Counted from the stretch's first letter, positions 1 to 8,542 are shown. The stretch: DNA of 64,000 nucleotides from Halioxenophilus sp033283405 (GCF_033283405.1 NZ_JAWMQR010000002.1:1-64000); one strand, 5' to 3'. The notes: generated by a model from the letters alone, not told the origin. A program made the numbers and translations.

Positions 1-585
1 CACCGGAGCGGATGATATTCCGTAGGGGCGATCGGCGATCGCCCGCAAGGTCCACCACCGCAGAGATAGAATTTGGCACAGAGGCCACCGCCGGCCCCCC
101 GACGGTAAGAGCACAACACCGGAGCGGGTGATATTTCGTAGGGGCGATCGGCGATCGCCCGCAAGGTCCACCACCGCAGAGATAGAATTTGGCACAGGGG
201 CCACCGCCGGTCCCCCGACAGTATGAGCACAACACCGGAGCGAGTGATATTTCGTAGGGGCGATCGGCGATCGCCCGCAAGGTCCACCACCGCAGAGATA
301 GAATTTGGCACAGAGGCCACCGCCGGCCCCCCGACGGTAAGAACACAACACCGGAGCGAGTGATATTTCGTAGGGGCGATCGGCGATCGCCCGCAAGGTC
401 CACCACCGCAGAGATAGAATTTGGCACAGAGGCCACCGCCGGCCCCCCGACGGTAAGAGCACAACACCGGAGCGAGTGATATTTCGTAGGGGCGATCGGC
501 GATCGCCCGCGATGGACGCAATCATCACGGAGATGGAATTTGGCACAGAGGCCACCGTCGGTCGCGCCTCCGGGTAAGGGCTGAC
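1..585. repeat. 116-bp tandem repeat array, about five copies
   Basis: Copies begin at 1, 117, 233, 349 and 465, so the period is exactly 116 bp. The first four copies differ at only a few positions; the fifth decays after about 510 but stays alignable to about 585. Each unit carries an odd-centred palindrome (GGGCGATCG-G-CGATCGCCC), which includes the octamer GCGATCGC. There is no convincing ORF across the array. It continues beyond the left edge, so the total copy number is unknown. Function unknown. Confidence 0.93.
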
Positions 586-606
586 CGTAACACCTGGGCA
601 AAAGCG

Positions 607-622
607 CGGAACACTCCTTGCA
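607..622 (+). promoter_or_regulatory. Possible sigma-54 promoter for the 682-1747 gene pair
   Basis: CGGAAC-ACTCC-TTGCA matches the -24/-12 consensus TGGCAC-N5-TTGCA in 9 of 11 defined positions, with the essential GG and GC separated by ten bases. It lies about 60 bp before the start codon at 682. I found no TGT-N10-ACA NifA site upstream, so control by NifA is unproven and the match may be chance. Confidence 0.45.
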
Positions 623-681
623 GCAGCCTGATTTGCATGCCGTAAAACCCCCAAATTGGTAACAAAGCCCACAAAACCGAA

Positions 682-1101
682 ATGACTGAACTGGCCACGC
701 CCCTGCCCTCGCTCGCCGAGGAAAACCTTCGCCTGCAGCCGTTGCTGGCAGCCATCACGCTCGAGCCGCCGGAGTGCGACTGTATAACCGCAGTGATGCT
801 GAAAATACTCGATGGCAAGTGCAAGATGCCGCCCCATGAGAAGGTGACCATGGAGGCGCTCTACCGCGCCACCAAACATCTACCCGGCCACCACCTGGGC
901 GACGACTATCACACCTTTATCACCCCGTTTCTGGAGTGCGACCGCAGCCAGATTGCCGAAGAGAAGATTATGGCGATCTACGAACAGCGGGTATTGGCAG
1001 AGACCCAAATCTCGCGGCCGGTGATGAAAAAATTTAAAGGGCGGATGCGAAGCGAAGGGGTGCTGCCCAAGAAAGATAAATCCACCAGCGAGGATGACTA
1101 A
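682..1101 (+). CDS. Hypothetical protein (139 aa)
   Basis: I do not recognise this family. The protein is soluble-looking, with a Cys-x-Cys pair near residue 35, a central His-rich stretch (GHHLGDDYH) and a charged, lysine- and acid-rich C-terminus. There is no signal peptide or membrane segment. Its stop codon overlaps the start of the GST-like gene at 1094 by 8 bp, so the two are probably co-transcribed and translationally coupled. A possible sigma-54 promoter at 607-622 and the adjacent nif cluster suggest, but do not prove, a role linked to nitrogen fixation. The Shine-Dalgarno sequence is weak and the start is therefore only probable. Confidence 0.7.
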   Translation: MTELATPLPSLAEENLRLQPLLAAITLEPPECDCITAVMLKILDGKCKMPPHEKVTMEALYRATKHLPGHHLGDDYHTFITPFLECDRSQIAEEKIMAIYEQRVLAETQISRPVMKKFKGRMRSEGVLPKKDKSTSEDD

Positions 1102-1747
1102 CGTGTTGAATTTCTATATGACCCCCGGCTCCTGCACCACCGGTATCCACATTTTATTGGAGGAGCTGGAGCTGGTGTTCAGTGCCAACATCGTCAACCT
1201 GGTGAAGGGCGATCAACACACGCCGGAATTCCGCGCTATCAACCCGCGCGGTACCATTCCGGTACTGGTGTTAAACAATGGCCAACCGTTAACCTCCTTC
1301 CTCGAGATCGCCTGGTGGCTGGGTTCGGCCTATCCCAAAAAAGGGTTGATTCCCACCGACCCCGTTGCCCAGGCGCGGATGCTCGACCTGCTCAGCTACG
1401 CGGTTAACCACATCCACGGCCAGGCCTTTACCCGCATCTTTACCCCCAGCAACTATTTTGTCGGCGACGCCGAGCCCGGCGTGCAGGAACCCCTATTGTA
1501 CGAACAGGGTAAAGCGATGGTGATCACTGCCTTTGAGTGGGTGGCCGGGCAGATTCAAGCCAATATCGACGCCGGCCTCTATGCCTGTGGGCAGTTCAGC
1601 CTGGCCGATGCCGCCCTCTTCTACGTGGAGTTTTGGGCGGTGCGCAGTGATATTCCACTGCCCGAGGCGTGTCAGCAACACTACCAGGCCATGCTGAAAC
1701 GGCCGCTGGTACGCCAGGTGCTGATGGAAGAGGGTTACCGGGTTTAA
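1094..1747 (+). CDS. Glutathione S-transferase-like protein
   Basis: 217 aa, the normal length for a cytosolic GST. The N-terminal thioredoxin-fold domain (about residues 1-80) has a Cys in the GST beta-class position (TPGSC) and the cis-proline segment NPRGTIPVL. The all-helical C-terminal domain includes the usual 'FSLADAALFYVEFW' helix. Such enzymes conjugate or reduce substrates with glutathione in the cytoplasm; the actual substrate cannot be read from sequence. It overlaps the preceding unknown gene and sits beside the nif cluster, so protection or repair in nitrogen-fixing cells is an inference. Confidence 0.85.
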   Translation: MTNVLNFYMTPGSCTTGIHILLEELELVFSANIVNLVKGDQHTPEFRAINPRGTIPVLVLNNGQPLTSFLEIAWWLGSAYPKKGLIPTDPVAQARMLDLLSYAVNHIHGQAFTRIFTPSNYFVGDAEPGVQEPLLYEQGKAMVITAFEWVAGQIQANIDAGLYACGQFSLADAALFYVEFWAVRSDIPLPEACQQHYQAMLKRPLVRQVLMEEGYRV

Positions 1748-1950
1748 ACCTTCCCACATTCTAAACTTGGGAACATGGAGGCGCGAGACCATTCAACTCA
1801 AGCAGAACCGCTATTTAATTCTCGTCCGTATCGTGTGCCCAGGGAGTTGGGGCGTAAGCCTGCGCCTTTAATTTAGCGTGTGGATTTACGTTGGTGAGGG
1901 GATTTATTTTCCCTGAAGTGGCTGTCTGTTCGGGTAAGCCATGCCAGCAA

Positions 1951-2226
1951 CTATTTTGAGTTCCGGTAAGCTCGCCATAGGTTTCGATGCTCATTTTCCG
2001 TTAAAGGTTTTAGCTCGCCTATTTTCGCAACAAACAGGTAGCAGACAATATTGCCAACCACTGGCACCAACCAGACTCCTTTTATGAGCTGCTGTTTCAG
2101 TGGCAGGGGTAAATTCTCTCGCCGTCCAACTCGGCTGGTCAGTATTGCGGCCGGCAGCAGCCACGCCGCCCCAATCATAACTGCGACTACTACAAGAATT
2201 GTCTCTAACCCCACCATTACACACAC
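1951..2226 (-). CDS. Small two-helix membrane protein
   Basis: 91 aa from a GTG at 2226, or 88 aa from an ATG at 2217. Two hydrophobic helices are visible (about residues 7-30 and 50-68), separated by a basic loop with VGRRENLPLPLKQQL, followed by a polar tail. It resembles the many short phospholipase D-like or 'PLDc_N'-type membrane proteins, but I cannot assign a family. It lies just downstream of a strong terminator behind clpX, which leaves almost no room for its own promoter; expression may depend on read-through. No good ribosome site is seen, so this is a tentative gene. Confidence 0.45.
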   Translation of the reverse strand: MCVMVGLETILVVVAVMIGAAWLLPAAILTSRVGRRENLPLPLKQQLIKGVWLVPVVGNIVCYLFVAKIGELKPLTENEHRNLWRAYRNSK

Positions 2227-2230
2227 CGGA

Positions 2231-2274
2231 CAGATAAAAAAACAGGGCTATTAAAGCCCTGTTTTTTTTATCTG
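2231..2274. terminator. Bidirectional rho-independent terminator after clpX
   Basis: Very long stem: CAGATAAAAAAACAGGGCT at 2231-2249 pairs with AGCCCTG plus a T-run at 2255-2274, with a 5-base loop. U-tracts occur on both strands. It sits 13 bp beyond the clpX stop and would end the nifV-to-clpX transcript. Confidence 0.92.
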
Positions 2275-2286
2275 CGCAATAACCGC

Positions 2287-3621
2287 TCAGTTTTTATTGC
2301 TTAACACCATCTCAGAGTCGTCATCGTGACTGTGACTGGCGTGGTTGTGCTCCATCTCTTCCGATGAACCCAGAATCTCCTCGACGATAAATTCCGCCGC
2401 GTCGTTGACCTCTTTCTCATCAACAATGCAGGTGCTGATACCGGTTTTGGAGGGGAGATCGAACATGGTTTTGCGCAGTACGCTCTCCATAATGCCACGC
2501 AATCCCCGGGCACCGGTGCCACGGTCCAACGCTTTTTGCGCGATGCGGCGCAGCGCAGCGTCGGTGAACTCCAGCTTCACCCCTTGGTATTTAAACAGCT
2601 GCCGGTACTGGCGCACCAGGGCATTTTTAGGCTCCTGCAGAATGCGCAACAGCGCGTCGATATCGAGCTCTTGCAGGAAGGTGATGATGGGGAAGCGGCC
2701 GATAAATTCCGGAATAATGCCAAACATCTGGAAATCTTCCGGGCTCATCATGGCCAGCAGTTCATTGTTGGATTTTTTGCTGCTTTCGCTAACCATATTG
2801 CTGGCGGAAAAACCGATAGAACGTTTGCTCGGCTGAATCCGCTCGGAGACAATTTTATCCAAACCGGGGAAGGCGCCACCGACAATAAACAGAATATTGG
2901 TGGTGTCGATCATCACCTCTTCACCACCGCGGCGTTTGTCGCCCTTGGTCAGTTTCACCTGGCTGCCTTCGACCATTTTCAACAGTGCCTGTTGTACCCC
3001 TTCACCGGAGACATCGCGCACCGCCGCGGCACCGTTGCTGGTGCGCGCCAGCTTATCGATCTCATCGATGTAGACAATACCCCACTCGGCACGATTCACA
3101 TCGCCATCGGCCGCCTCCAGCAATCGCTGCAGCACACTGTCGACATCATCACCGACATAGCCGGCCTGAGTGAGGGTGGTGGCATCGGCGATGACAATAG
3201 GCACACCAATAATGCGCGCTAAACTTTTCACCAGCAGGGTTTTACCTGTACCGGAGGGGCCGGCCATCAGCACGTTGGATTTCTCCAATTCAGCGCCGGT
3301 GTCGGCGTTGAGATCCTGCTCATCGTCGCCCTGATTTAACAGGCGCAGGTAGTGGGTGTAGACCGCGACCGAGAGGGTCTCTTTGGCTTCGTCCTGGCCG
3401 ATCACATAACCATCGAGGTGTTCCTTAATTTCCAGCGGAGTTTTCAAGCTATTGATCATGGTGGCGCACTGTTTTTTGCGCCCCCAACTGGAGACCACCT
3501 GGTGGGCCAGACTGACACAACCTTCGCAGATCATCCCATTGTTGCCTGAAATCAGCGGCACTTCCGGAGATTTCTCCACGCCACAAAATGAACACTGAGC
3601 TTTATTGGTAGCATCTGTCAT
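2287..3621 (-). CDS. clpX: ClpX, ATPase subunit of ClpXP, nif-cluster copy
   Basis: 444 aa AAA+ unfoldase that delivers substrates to the ClpP peptidase. The N-terminal zinc-binding domain has C10-x2-C13 and C32-x2-C35. Walker A is GPSGTGKT, Walker B is IVYIDEIDK, the pore loop is GYVGDD, and a ClpP-docking IGF tripeptide is present (SKRSIGF), so it should function with ClpP. The C-terminus has an unusual His/Asp-rich tail (HNHASHSHDDD). Its place after nifM matches the second ClpX of Azotobacter vinelandii, which is known to control the levels of NifB and NifEN. It is probably the last gene of the nifV operon, 69 bp after nifM, and is followed by a strong terminator. Confidence 0.95.
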   Translation of the reverse strand: MTDATNKAQCSFCGVEKSPEVPLISGNNGMICEGCVSLAHQVVSSWGRKKQCATMINSLKTPLEIKEHLDGYVIGQDEAKETLSVAVYTHYLRLLNQGDDEQDLNADTGAELEKSNVLMAGPSGTGKTLLVKSLARIIGVPIVIADATTLTQAGYVGDDVDSVLQRLLEAADGDVNRAEWGIVYIDEIDKLARTSNGAAAVRDVSGEGVQQALLKMVEGSQVKLTKGDKRRGGEEVMIDTTNILFIVGGAFPGLDKIVSERIQPSKRSIGFSASNMVSESSKKSNNELLAMMSPEDFQMFGIIPEFIGRFPIITFLQELDIDALLRILQEPKNALVRQYRQLFKYQGVKLEFTDAALRRIAQKALDRGTGARGLRGIMESVLRKTMFDLPSKTGISTCIVDEKEVNDAAEFIVEEILGSSEEMEHNHASHSHDDDSEMVLSNKN

Positions 3622-3647
3622 AGGCTAGACCTCGTCCGTTCGTTGAC

Positions 3648-3667
3648 TAGTCGCGTTACTGCGACTA
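3648..3667. other. Small inverted repeat between nifM and clpX
   Basis: TAGTCGC at 3648-3654 and GCGACTA at 3661-3667 form a perfect 7-bp stem with a 6-base loop in the 69-bp nifM-clpX gap. There is no U-tract, so it is more likely an RNA processing or stability element than a terminator. Confidence 0.4.
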
Positions 3668-3690
3668 AAGCTTGAGGGTGCCGGCCTAAA

Positions 3691-4533
3691 TCAGAGCGAT
3701 TTAAGCCAGGCGCGTTGCCGAACTTTGCGGTTTCGATCCGAAAGTTTTTCAACAATAGAGGGCAGTACTTCGGCAAGTGGTACCGGCCCCTCGGGAGAGA
3801 TGGAATCGCACATCAGTACGTGAAAACCAATAGGCGATTCAATCACATCACTGACTTCGCCGGCTTTCATGGAAAACAGCACATTTTCGATACTGGGGAA
3901 GAGCACCCCCTTTTTCACTCGCCCCAATTCACCGCCATTCATAGCCGTCGGGCACTCGGAATATTTGATGGCCTGCTCAGCAAAGCGTTTGGGCTTTTTC
4001 TGCAAACGCATGGCAATCTGGGTGGCCCGTTTGAAGGCCTCCTCGCGGCAGTTTTCCGGGAAGTCGGGATTGATGGTGATTAAAACGTGGCGCGCCTGGC
4101 GGGTCTCAGCCCGAAAAAATTTATCCGGGTTCATATAGTAGTAGAGCTTGGCGTCCGTTTCGGAACAGCCATCGGCGCTGGCCGCCACCATCTCCATGGT
4201 GGCATCCACCCGCAGGTTGGCGGTTACCGCCCGACGGAAGGCGTCGAGGTCGAGCTCAAAATTACTCAGCGTTTCGACAAACTCTTCGGTGTTATTGAAG
4301 CGTGCCGAAATACTGTTGATTTCACTCTCCACCTGCTCCGGTGTCACCACCACGTGGGCGGCTTCGGGGCTACGCAGCACTTTGGATTGCAGGGCCACCT
4401 GTGCCTGTGCAATTTTCTCCACCTGCTCGCGCTCCTCATCCGTCAATTTGGTGAGACTATCGCCAAATTGGGCAACCGCCACCTGGAGAGTCGCGTAGCG
4501 CAGATCTGAGTTGGGAGCTACCGTTGCTGTCAT
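3691..4533 (-). CDS. nifM: NifM, peptidyl-prolyl isomerase for nitrogenase Fe protein
   Basis: 280 aa, usual NifM length. A helical SurA-like N-terminal part (to about residue 140) precedes a parvulin/PpiC domain: RQARHVLITI at its start, the 'MNGGELG' turn, and IGFHVLMCDSI at its end. In Azotobacter NifM is needed to fold the NifH Fe protein in the cytoplasm. There is no signal peptide. A GAGGTGGG ribosome site precedes the ATG. It follows nifZ by 21 bp and is clearly in the nifW-nifZ-nifM run. Confidence 0.93.
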   Translation of the reverse strand: MTATVAPNSDLRYATLQVAVAQFGDSLTKLTDEEREQVEKIAQAQVALQSKVLRSPEAAHVVVTPEQVESEINSISARFNNTEEFVETLSNFELDLDAFRRAVTANLRVDATMEMVAASADGCSETDAKLYYYMNPDKFFRAETRQARHVLITINPDFPENCREEAFKRATQIAMRLQKKPKRFAEQAIKYSECPTAMNGGELGRVKKGVLFPSIENVLFSMKAGEVSDVIESPIGFHVLMCDSISPEGPVPLAEVLPSIVEKLSDRNRKVRQRAWLKSL

Positions 4534-4554
4534 TGCAAACCCACCTCGTCGCGG

Positions 4555-5022
4555 TTAATGAGCGCTGGATTCAGCGTTTTCTTCTGCCGGCGGCTCTTCA
4601 GTAAGCACCGCTTCCGGCATCAGAAAGACGCGACCGTGAAAACGCACGTGATAGGAGACAGAAGTTTCGTCTTTGACGATTTTTTCAATTTCGCCAATAT
4701 CCCCTTGCTCGGCGATAACTTCACCGCCCATCGCCAGAGTGCGGGCAGCATAGACTTTTTCACGAAACTCGAATTTGTTGGGCACCCAAGGATCATCTGC
4801 CCGAATCAGTTCCTCTTCCCGGCAACCGACAGTTTTACCGGCTTCCAGAAAAAAAACACGATAGATGATTTGATCCTGCAAGTAGCTGCCCACATCGTAG
4901 ATTGCACCAACTTCACCTCGGCGCACCAGTAGAGTGCCTACCTCTTCACCGGGATAGGTGCCATCATTGCGCACGTTACGTGTTAAGCGAACTTCAGTGC
5001 CGTATTCGTAGCGAGGTTTCAT
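4555..5022 (-). CDS. nifZ: NifZ, nitrogenase MoFe protein maturation factor
   Basis: 155 aa. The NifZ domain is seen twice: residues about 5-65 (VRNDGTYPG, VRRGEVGAIYDVGSYL, then VGCREEELI) and a less complete second half from about residue 80 (FREKV, EQGDIGEIEKIV, YHVRFHGRVF). The tail is acidic and probably disordered. NifZ acts in forming the second P-cluster of the MoFe protein. It lies between nifW and nifM, 33 and 21 bp away, the same order as in Azotobacter. Confidence 0.94.
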   Translation of the reverse strand: MKPRYEYGTEVRLTRNVRNDGTYPGEEVGTLLVRRGEVGAIYDVGSYLQDQIIYRVFFLEAGKTVGCREEELIRADDPWVPNKFEFREKVYAARTLAMGGEVIAEQGDIGEIEKIVKDETSVSYHVRFHGRVFLMPEAVLTEEPPAEENAESSAH

Positions 5023-5055
5023 AGCGTCAACTACCTCTTCCTATTAACAAAGCAA

Positions 5056-5391
5056 TTAAGATTCCAGGAGTGACTCAACTGAGACAAAGCCCGTCTGCGG
5101 CTCGTGCATTTTGAAAACTTTAAATACTTTTTCAGTCAGCGCGTCAGACTCAACAAAATCCAGATAGGCGCGAGTCAGCAGGTTTTTGTAGATAGCCTTA
5201 AGCGCCTCTTCGTTCTCTGCCACCGCTTCCGGCAGAGCATCCTGGCCTTTGGTCAGGTAGTCATGGTAACGCTGCATAATGTGCAGGCGGTTAACAAACA
5301 CGACGGTCTGGTCGTACTCAATTTCAAAATAATCGAGAAAATCTTCTGCGGAGCTCAGCTCTTCCAGGTCTTCCAAAAATTCGACGGTCAT
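5056..5391 (-). CDS. nifW: NifW, nitrogenase-stabilizing protein
   Basis: 111 aa, standard length. It shows the family pattern: L-x2-L-S-S-A-E-D-F-L-D-Y-F near residue 10, NRLHIMQRYHDYL around residue 33 and a C-terminal FKMHEPQTGFV. NifW associates with the MoFe protein and is thought to help protect it from oxygen. It is the first of nifW-nifZ-nifM; the 277-bp gap upstream shows no sigma-54 site that I can support, so it is probably read through from nifV-cysE. Confidence 0.94.
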   Translation of the reverse strand: MTVEFLEDLEELSSAEDFLDYFEIEYDQTVVFVNRLHIMQRYHDYLTKGQDALPEAVAENEEALKAIYKNLLTRAYLDFVESDALTEKVFKVFKMHEPQTGFVSVESLLES

Positions 5392-5668
5392 AACACCACC
5401 TCTGCCTTGTGAGATTTAAATTGGCCGATAATCCAGCCGCGCTGCGAAATTTTCCTGATCACACCCGGCCCAACACAGCAACCGGTAAATCCGCGATAAA
5501 AAACCATTTTTACGGTAGCGGTTCGCTTAAACCGCCGCTCCCTTTTGGATCACCCGCTGCTAAATTAACAACGTATTAATCACTTCAGTTAAGCGGCGGC
5601 GGCGTGCCTTCTGGCACTGCCTACGAACAACTATTTACCGCTACAATCCTTTAAAAAACCTTCAAACT

Positions 5669-6202
5669 TTATGCCACTACTGTGAGCTTGCCAAAATTGG
5701 CATTTTTACGGCGTTGATAACCTTCCACGGTTGCCAGCAGATAGCCGGTGCCCAGTCGGTCTTCTTTATCCAGCTCGAGAACTTTTTCCAACATCTGTAC
5801 ACCGAGGTCGACATTATCCAAACGCAGGTTGAGATAACCAGCCCCTTTTAGGGTCATCAGATAGAATCGCACCAAAGTCATGGAGTTCATCAAACCGTAA
5901 GCCAGCGTCTGCATATCCAGCTTCTGCCAGGGAATATCCATCTCCAATTTCGCTGAGGAGATAGCCATGGCTTTATCGGCACAATGCAGGGCATCCACGT
6001 AGCGGTGCTGGTAGTAGTAAAAGCGGTAGAGCGAAACCAATACCGTCAGGCTCTCAGGAGCCAGAAAGTAGGCGCGCAACAGAGGGTATTCAGCATTGCC
6101 TTCGGCATACGCCTCTGAGGCGCTGTCTATTAATTTTGAAACTTCGGCCGGTAGACTTTCATCGAAGTACATTTCACCGCCGGAGAAGTCGTGCAGATCC
6201 AT
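5669..6202 (-). CDS. TPR-like protein of the nif cluster (copy 1)
   Basis: 177 aa from the ATG at 6202, chosen because GGAGGT lies 5 bp before it; a longer reading frame to 6253 has no ribosome site. The protein is all-helical with tetratricopeptide-like helices (for example YRFYYYQHRYVDALHCADKAM and GVQMLEKVLELDKEDRLG). It aligns over its length with the gene at 13733-14266, which has exactly the same size, so the two are paralogues. Small genes of this sort sit between cysE and nifW in Azotobacter; their function is unknown. A scaffold or protein-binding role is inference. Confidence 0.82.
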   Translation of the reverse strand: MDLHDFSGGEMYFDESLPAEVSKLIDSASEAYAEGNAEYPLLRAYFLAPESLTVLVSLYRFYYYQHRYVDALHCADKAMAISSAKLEMDIPWQKLDMQTLAYGLMNSMTLVRFYLMTLKGAGYLNLRLDNVDLGVQMLEKVLELDKEDRLGTGYLLATVEGYQRRKNANFGKLTVVA

Positions 6203-6363
6203 TATCACCTCCAAAACCCAACACTTGATAAGTTGGCTAATGTTCAACGTCAAACGCGGTAATTTTTCAGAGTTGTTCTGACTGTTTCATCCTGAATCGG
6301 TCAGATTTTTCTTTAGTCTTTTCGCGCCCAACGAATTTAACTAATGCTCGCTTTTAATAAGCG

Positions 6364-7257
6364 TTATTGTGTTGCTCTTTTTTCTGACCGGCGTTTGCCA
6401 CGCACCATTGGTAATGGTGTGTACTGGCCTACGCTACAGCCACAGTCGTAATCGCTGGCAGGTACCGCTTCAACGGGATCGCATATGGCTTCGCACGCGG
6501 GCTCGCAGTTGGCGGCCGGCAGATCAGCATTGATATGGCCAGCGTCCAGAAATTTTTGTTCAAGAAAATCCAGCCGGGAGAGTACACACTCCAGCGCCTT
6601 GCCTACCGGATCGGGGATCAGATGATGATCAAGATCGATGCCGTGACGTTCGGCCACCGCCTGGTGATTGGTGGAGCGGCTTTTACCGGCACCGGCGACA
6701 ATCTTGCCGGGAATACCAACCACGGTGCAGTCATCGGGAACATCCTGCACCACTACCGAGTTGGCACCGACGCGGACGTTGCGACCCACGCAAATAGCAC
6801 CCAGTATTTTGGCACCAGCGCCAACCATAACGCCGTCACACAACTCGGGGTGGCGACGCCCCTTGTTCCAGCTGGTACCGCCCAGGGTAACGCCATGATA
6901 GAGGGTGACGTCGTCGCCGATGATGGAGGTTTCGCCAATCACCACGCAAGCACCGTGGTCGATAAAAAAGCGACGGCCGATGGTGGCGGCAGGATGGATA
7001 TCGACATTGGTCAACACCCGGCCGACAAAGGAGATAAGGCGCGGCAGATAGCGCCAACCACGATTCCATAAACGGTTGCTGATACGGTGCAGCGCCACCG
7101 CCTGAATACCGGGGTAGGTGGTAATTAATTCAAACCGGGTACGGGCGGCCGGGTCCCGCTCAAAGGCACAGTTCACATCTTCGCGCCAGTGTGCCATCAC
7201 ACCGATTTTGACATCCTTCGAGCTAGCTACTGTATTGCTTTCAATCGCGTCACTCAT
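6364..7257 (-). CDS. cysE: Serine O-acetyltransferase, nif-associated
   Basis: 297 aa. It makes O-acetylserine from serine and acetyl-CoA, the precursor of the cysteine used by NifS as sulfur donor. A helical N-terminus (RTRFELITTYPGIQAVALHRISN) leads into the left-handed beta-helix of hexapeptide repeats (IHPAATIGRRFFIDHG, HGVTLGGTSWNKGRRHP), with the catalytic His-Asp region intact. Beyond the usual end there is a tail of about 50 residues with six Cys (NCEPACEAIC, YDCGC), not typical of housekeeping CysE. It lies 49 bp after nifV, in the order of the Azotobacter nif-linked cysE1. Confidence 0.93.
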   Translation of the reverse strand: MSDAIESNTVASSKDVKIGVMAHWREDVNCAFERDPAARTRFELITTYPGIQAVALHRISNRLWNRGWRYLPRLISFVGRVLTNVDIHPAATIGRRFFIDHGACVVIGETSIIGDDVTLYHGVTLGGTSWNKGRRHPELCDGVMVGAGAKILGAICVGRNVRVGANSVVVQDVPDDCTVVGIPGKIVAGAGKSRSTNHQAVAERHGIDLDHHLIPDPVGKALECVLSRLDFLEQKFLDAGHINADLPAANCEPACEAICDPVEAVPASDYDCGCSVGQYTPLPMVRGKRRSEKRATQ

Positions 7258-7306
7258 ATCGAAATTTCCTGATGGGGGCTGGTCGCCCGGCTTGTGAAAT
7301 TAATTA

Positions 7307-8461
7307 CTAAGCACTTTCACCTAAGCTGGATGATGGTGAAACCAACACAAACTCTTCACACATCGCCCGTAAAACTTCTTCACTGGGGCTGCATTTAAAT
7401 TCGCTGCAGTAGCGGCGCACTTTCAGCAGCAATTGCTGCAAGCTGTAGTCATCGAGTTCTATACCCAACAGCTGAATGTGTTGTTTCAGATGCGCTCGGC
7501 CAGAGTGCTTACCCAGCACAAAACTGTGGTCGCGGCCCAACTCCATGGGATCCAGCGCCTGATAGTTGCGCCGATCTTTCAGCAGGCCATCGACGTGGAT
7601 ACCGGCCTCGTGCATGAAGACACCGGCTCCGATAATACTTTTTTGCCAGGCCACCGGGCGGTTGGAGGCGATGGCCACATAGTTGGAGACATCGGCAATC
7701 GCCTGGGGATTGATGCCGGTGTCGATGCCGTGCAGATGCTTGAGCGCCATAACCAGCTCTTCCATCGGCGCATTACCGGCTCGCTCACCCAACCCGTTGA
7801 CGGTGGTATTAATGTGGGTGGCACCAGCGGCAACGGCGGCCAGGGTATTGGCAGTGGCCAAACCGTAGTCGTCGTGGGCGTGCATCTCCAAGTCCATGTC
7901 ACACACGGAGCGCAGATGTGCAATTTTTTTGTAGGTGGCGAAGGGGTCTAGGGTGCCCAGGGTATCGGCGAAGCGCAGACGCTTGGCACCGGCGCTTTGT
8001 GCGGCTTCGGCCACTCGCGCGAGGAAGTCGGCATCGGCGCGCGAGGCGTCTTCCATGCCCACACAAATCTCAAAACCTTCGTCGCAGCCCTTGGCCACCA
8101 ACCGGTGGATACGCTCAATCACCTGCTCGGGGGTGATATTCAACTTGAAGTGAATTTGCTGAGTGGAGACCGGAATCGAGAGATCGACCATGTCTACGCC
8201 GGTGGTTTTGGCCGCGGCCAAGTCGGTGTCGGCCATGCGACACCAGGCCAACAGGCGGGCGTTGAGATTAAGGCCGGCAATCGCTCGCATCACCTCGCGT
8301 TCGTCATCACCCATAGCCGGGATACCAATTTCGAGCTCCGGCACACCCATGGCATCCAACTTACTGGCGATGGTGAGCTTCTCTTCGGTACTGAAAGCAA
8401 CGCCCGCGCTCTGTTCACCATCGCGTAGGGTAGTGTCATCGATAATTACGGTTGCCTTCAT
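7307..8461 (-). CDS. nifV: NifV, homocitrate synthase
   Basis: 384 aa. It condenses acetyl-CoA with 2-oxoglutarate to homocitrate, the organic ligand of FeMo-co. The DRE-TIM motif appears at the start (DDTTLRDGEQ), the metal-binding HAHDDYGLA segment at about residue 195, and NGLGERAGNAP after it. A good AGGTGA ribosome site precedes the ATG. A sigma-54 promoter and two NifA-type sites lie upstream, so nifV begins its own transcription unit, separated from nifS by a terminator. Confidence 0.96.
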   Translation of the reverse strand: MKATVIIDDTTLRDGEQSAGVAFSTEEKLTIASKLDAMGVPELEIGIPAMGDDEREVMRAIAGLNLNARLLAWCRMADTDLAAAKTTGVDMVDLSIPVSTQQIHFKLNITPEQVIERIHRLVAKGCDEGFEICVGMEDASRADADFLARVAEAAQSAGAKRLRFADTLGTLDPFATYKKIAHLRSVCDMDLEMHAHDDYGLATANTLAAVAAGATHINTTVNGLGERAGNAPMEELVMALKHLHGIDTGINPQAIADVSNYVAIASNRPVAWQKSIIGAGVFMHEAGIHVDGLLKDRRNYQALDPMELGRDHSFVLGKHSGRAHLKQHIQLLGIELDDYSLQQLLLKVRRYCSEFKCSPSEEVLRAMCEEFVLVSPSSSLGESA

Positions 8462-8542
8462 AAATCACCTGCAAAAATCTTGGCTTAATGCCACGGCCAA
8501 TTGCGCCTCACCAGCAAGGGTTCGGGCCTGTTAACGCGTTAT

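Noticed and set aside
1..585. Interpretation of the left array as a CRISPR
   Set aside because: Copies are near-identical over the whole 116 bp, with no unique spacers, and no cas gene is seen.
2301..2836. Open frames opposite and overlapping clpX (for example 2345-2836 plus)
   Set aside because: They are shadows of the strongly supported ClpX frame with no family signature or ribosome site.
8521..8541. GGGCCTGTTAAC in the nifV leader, resembling the ends of the 37338-37531 element
   Set aside because: Only 13 of 15 bases match, it is one-sided, and it lies at the expected nifV transcription start; chance is the simpler explanation.
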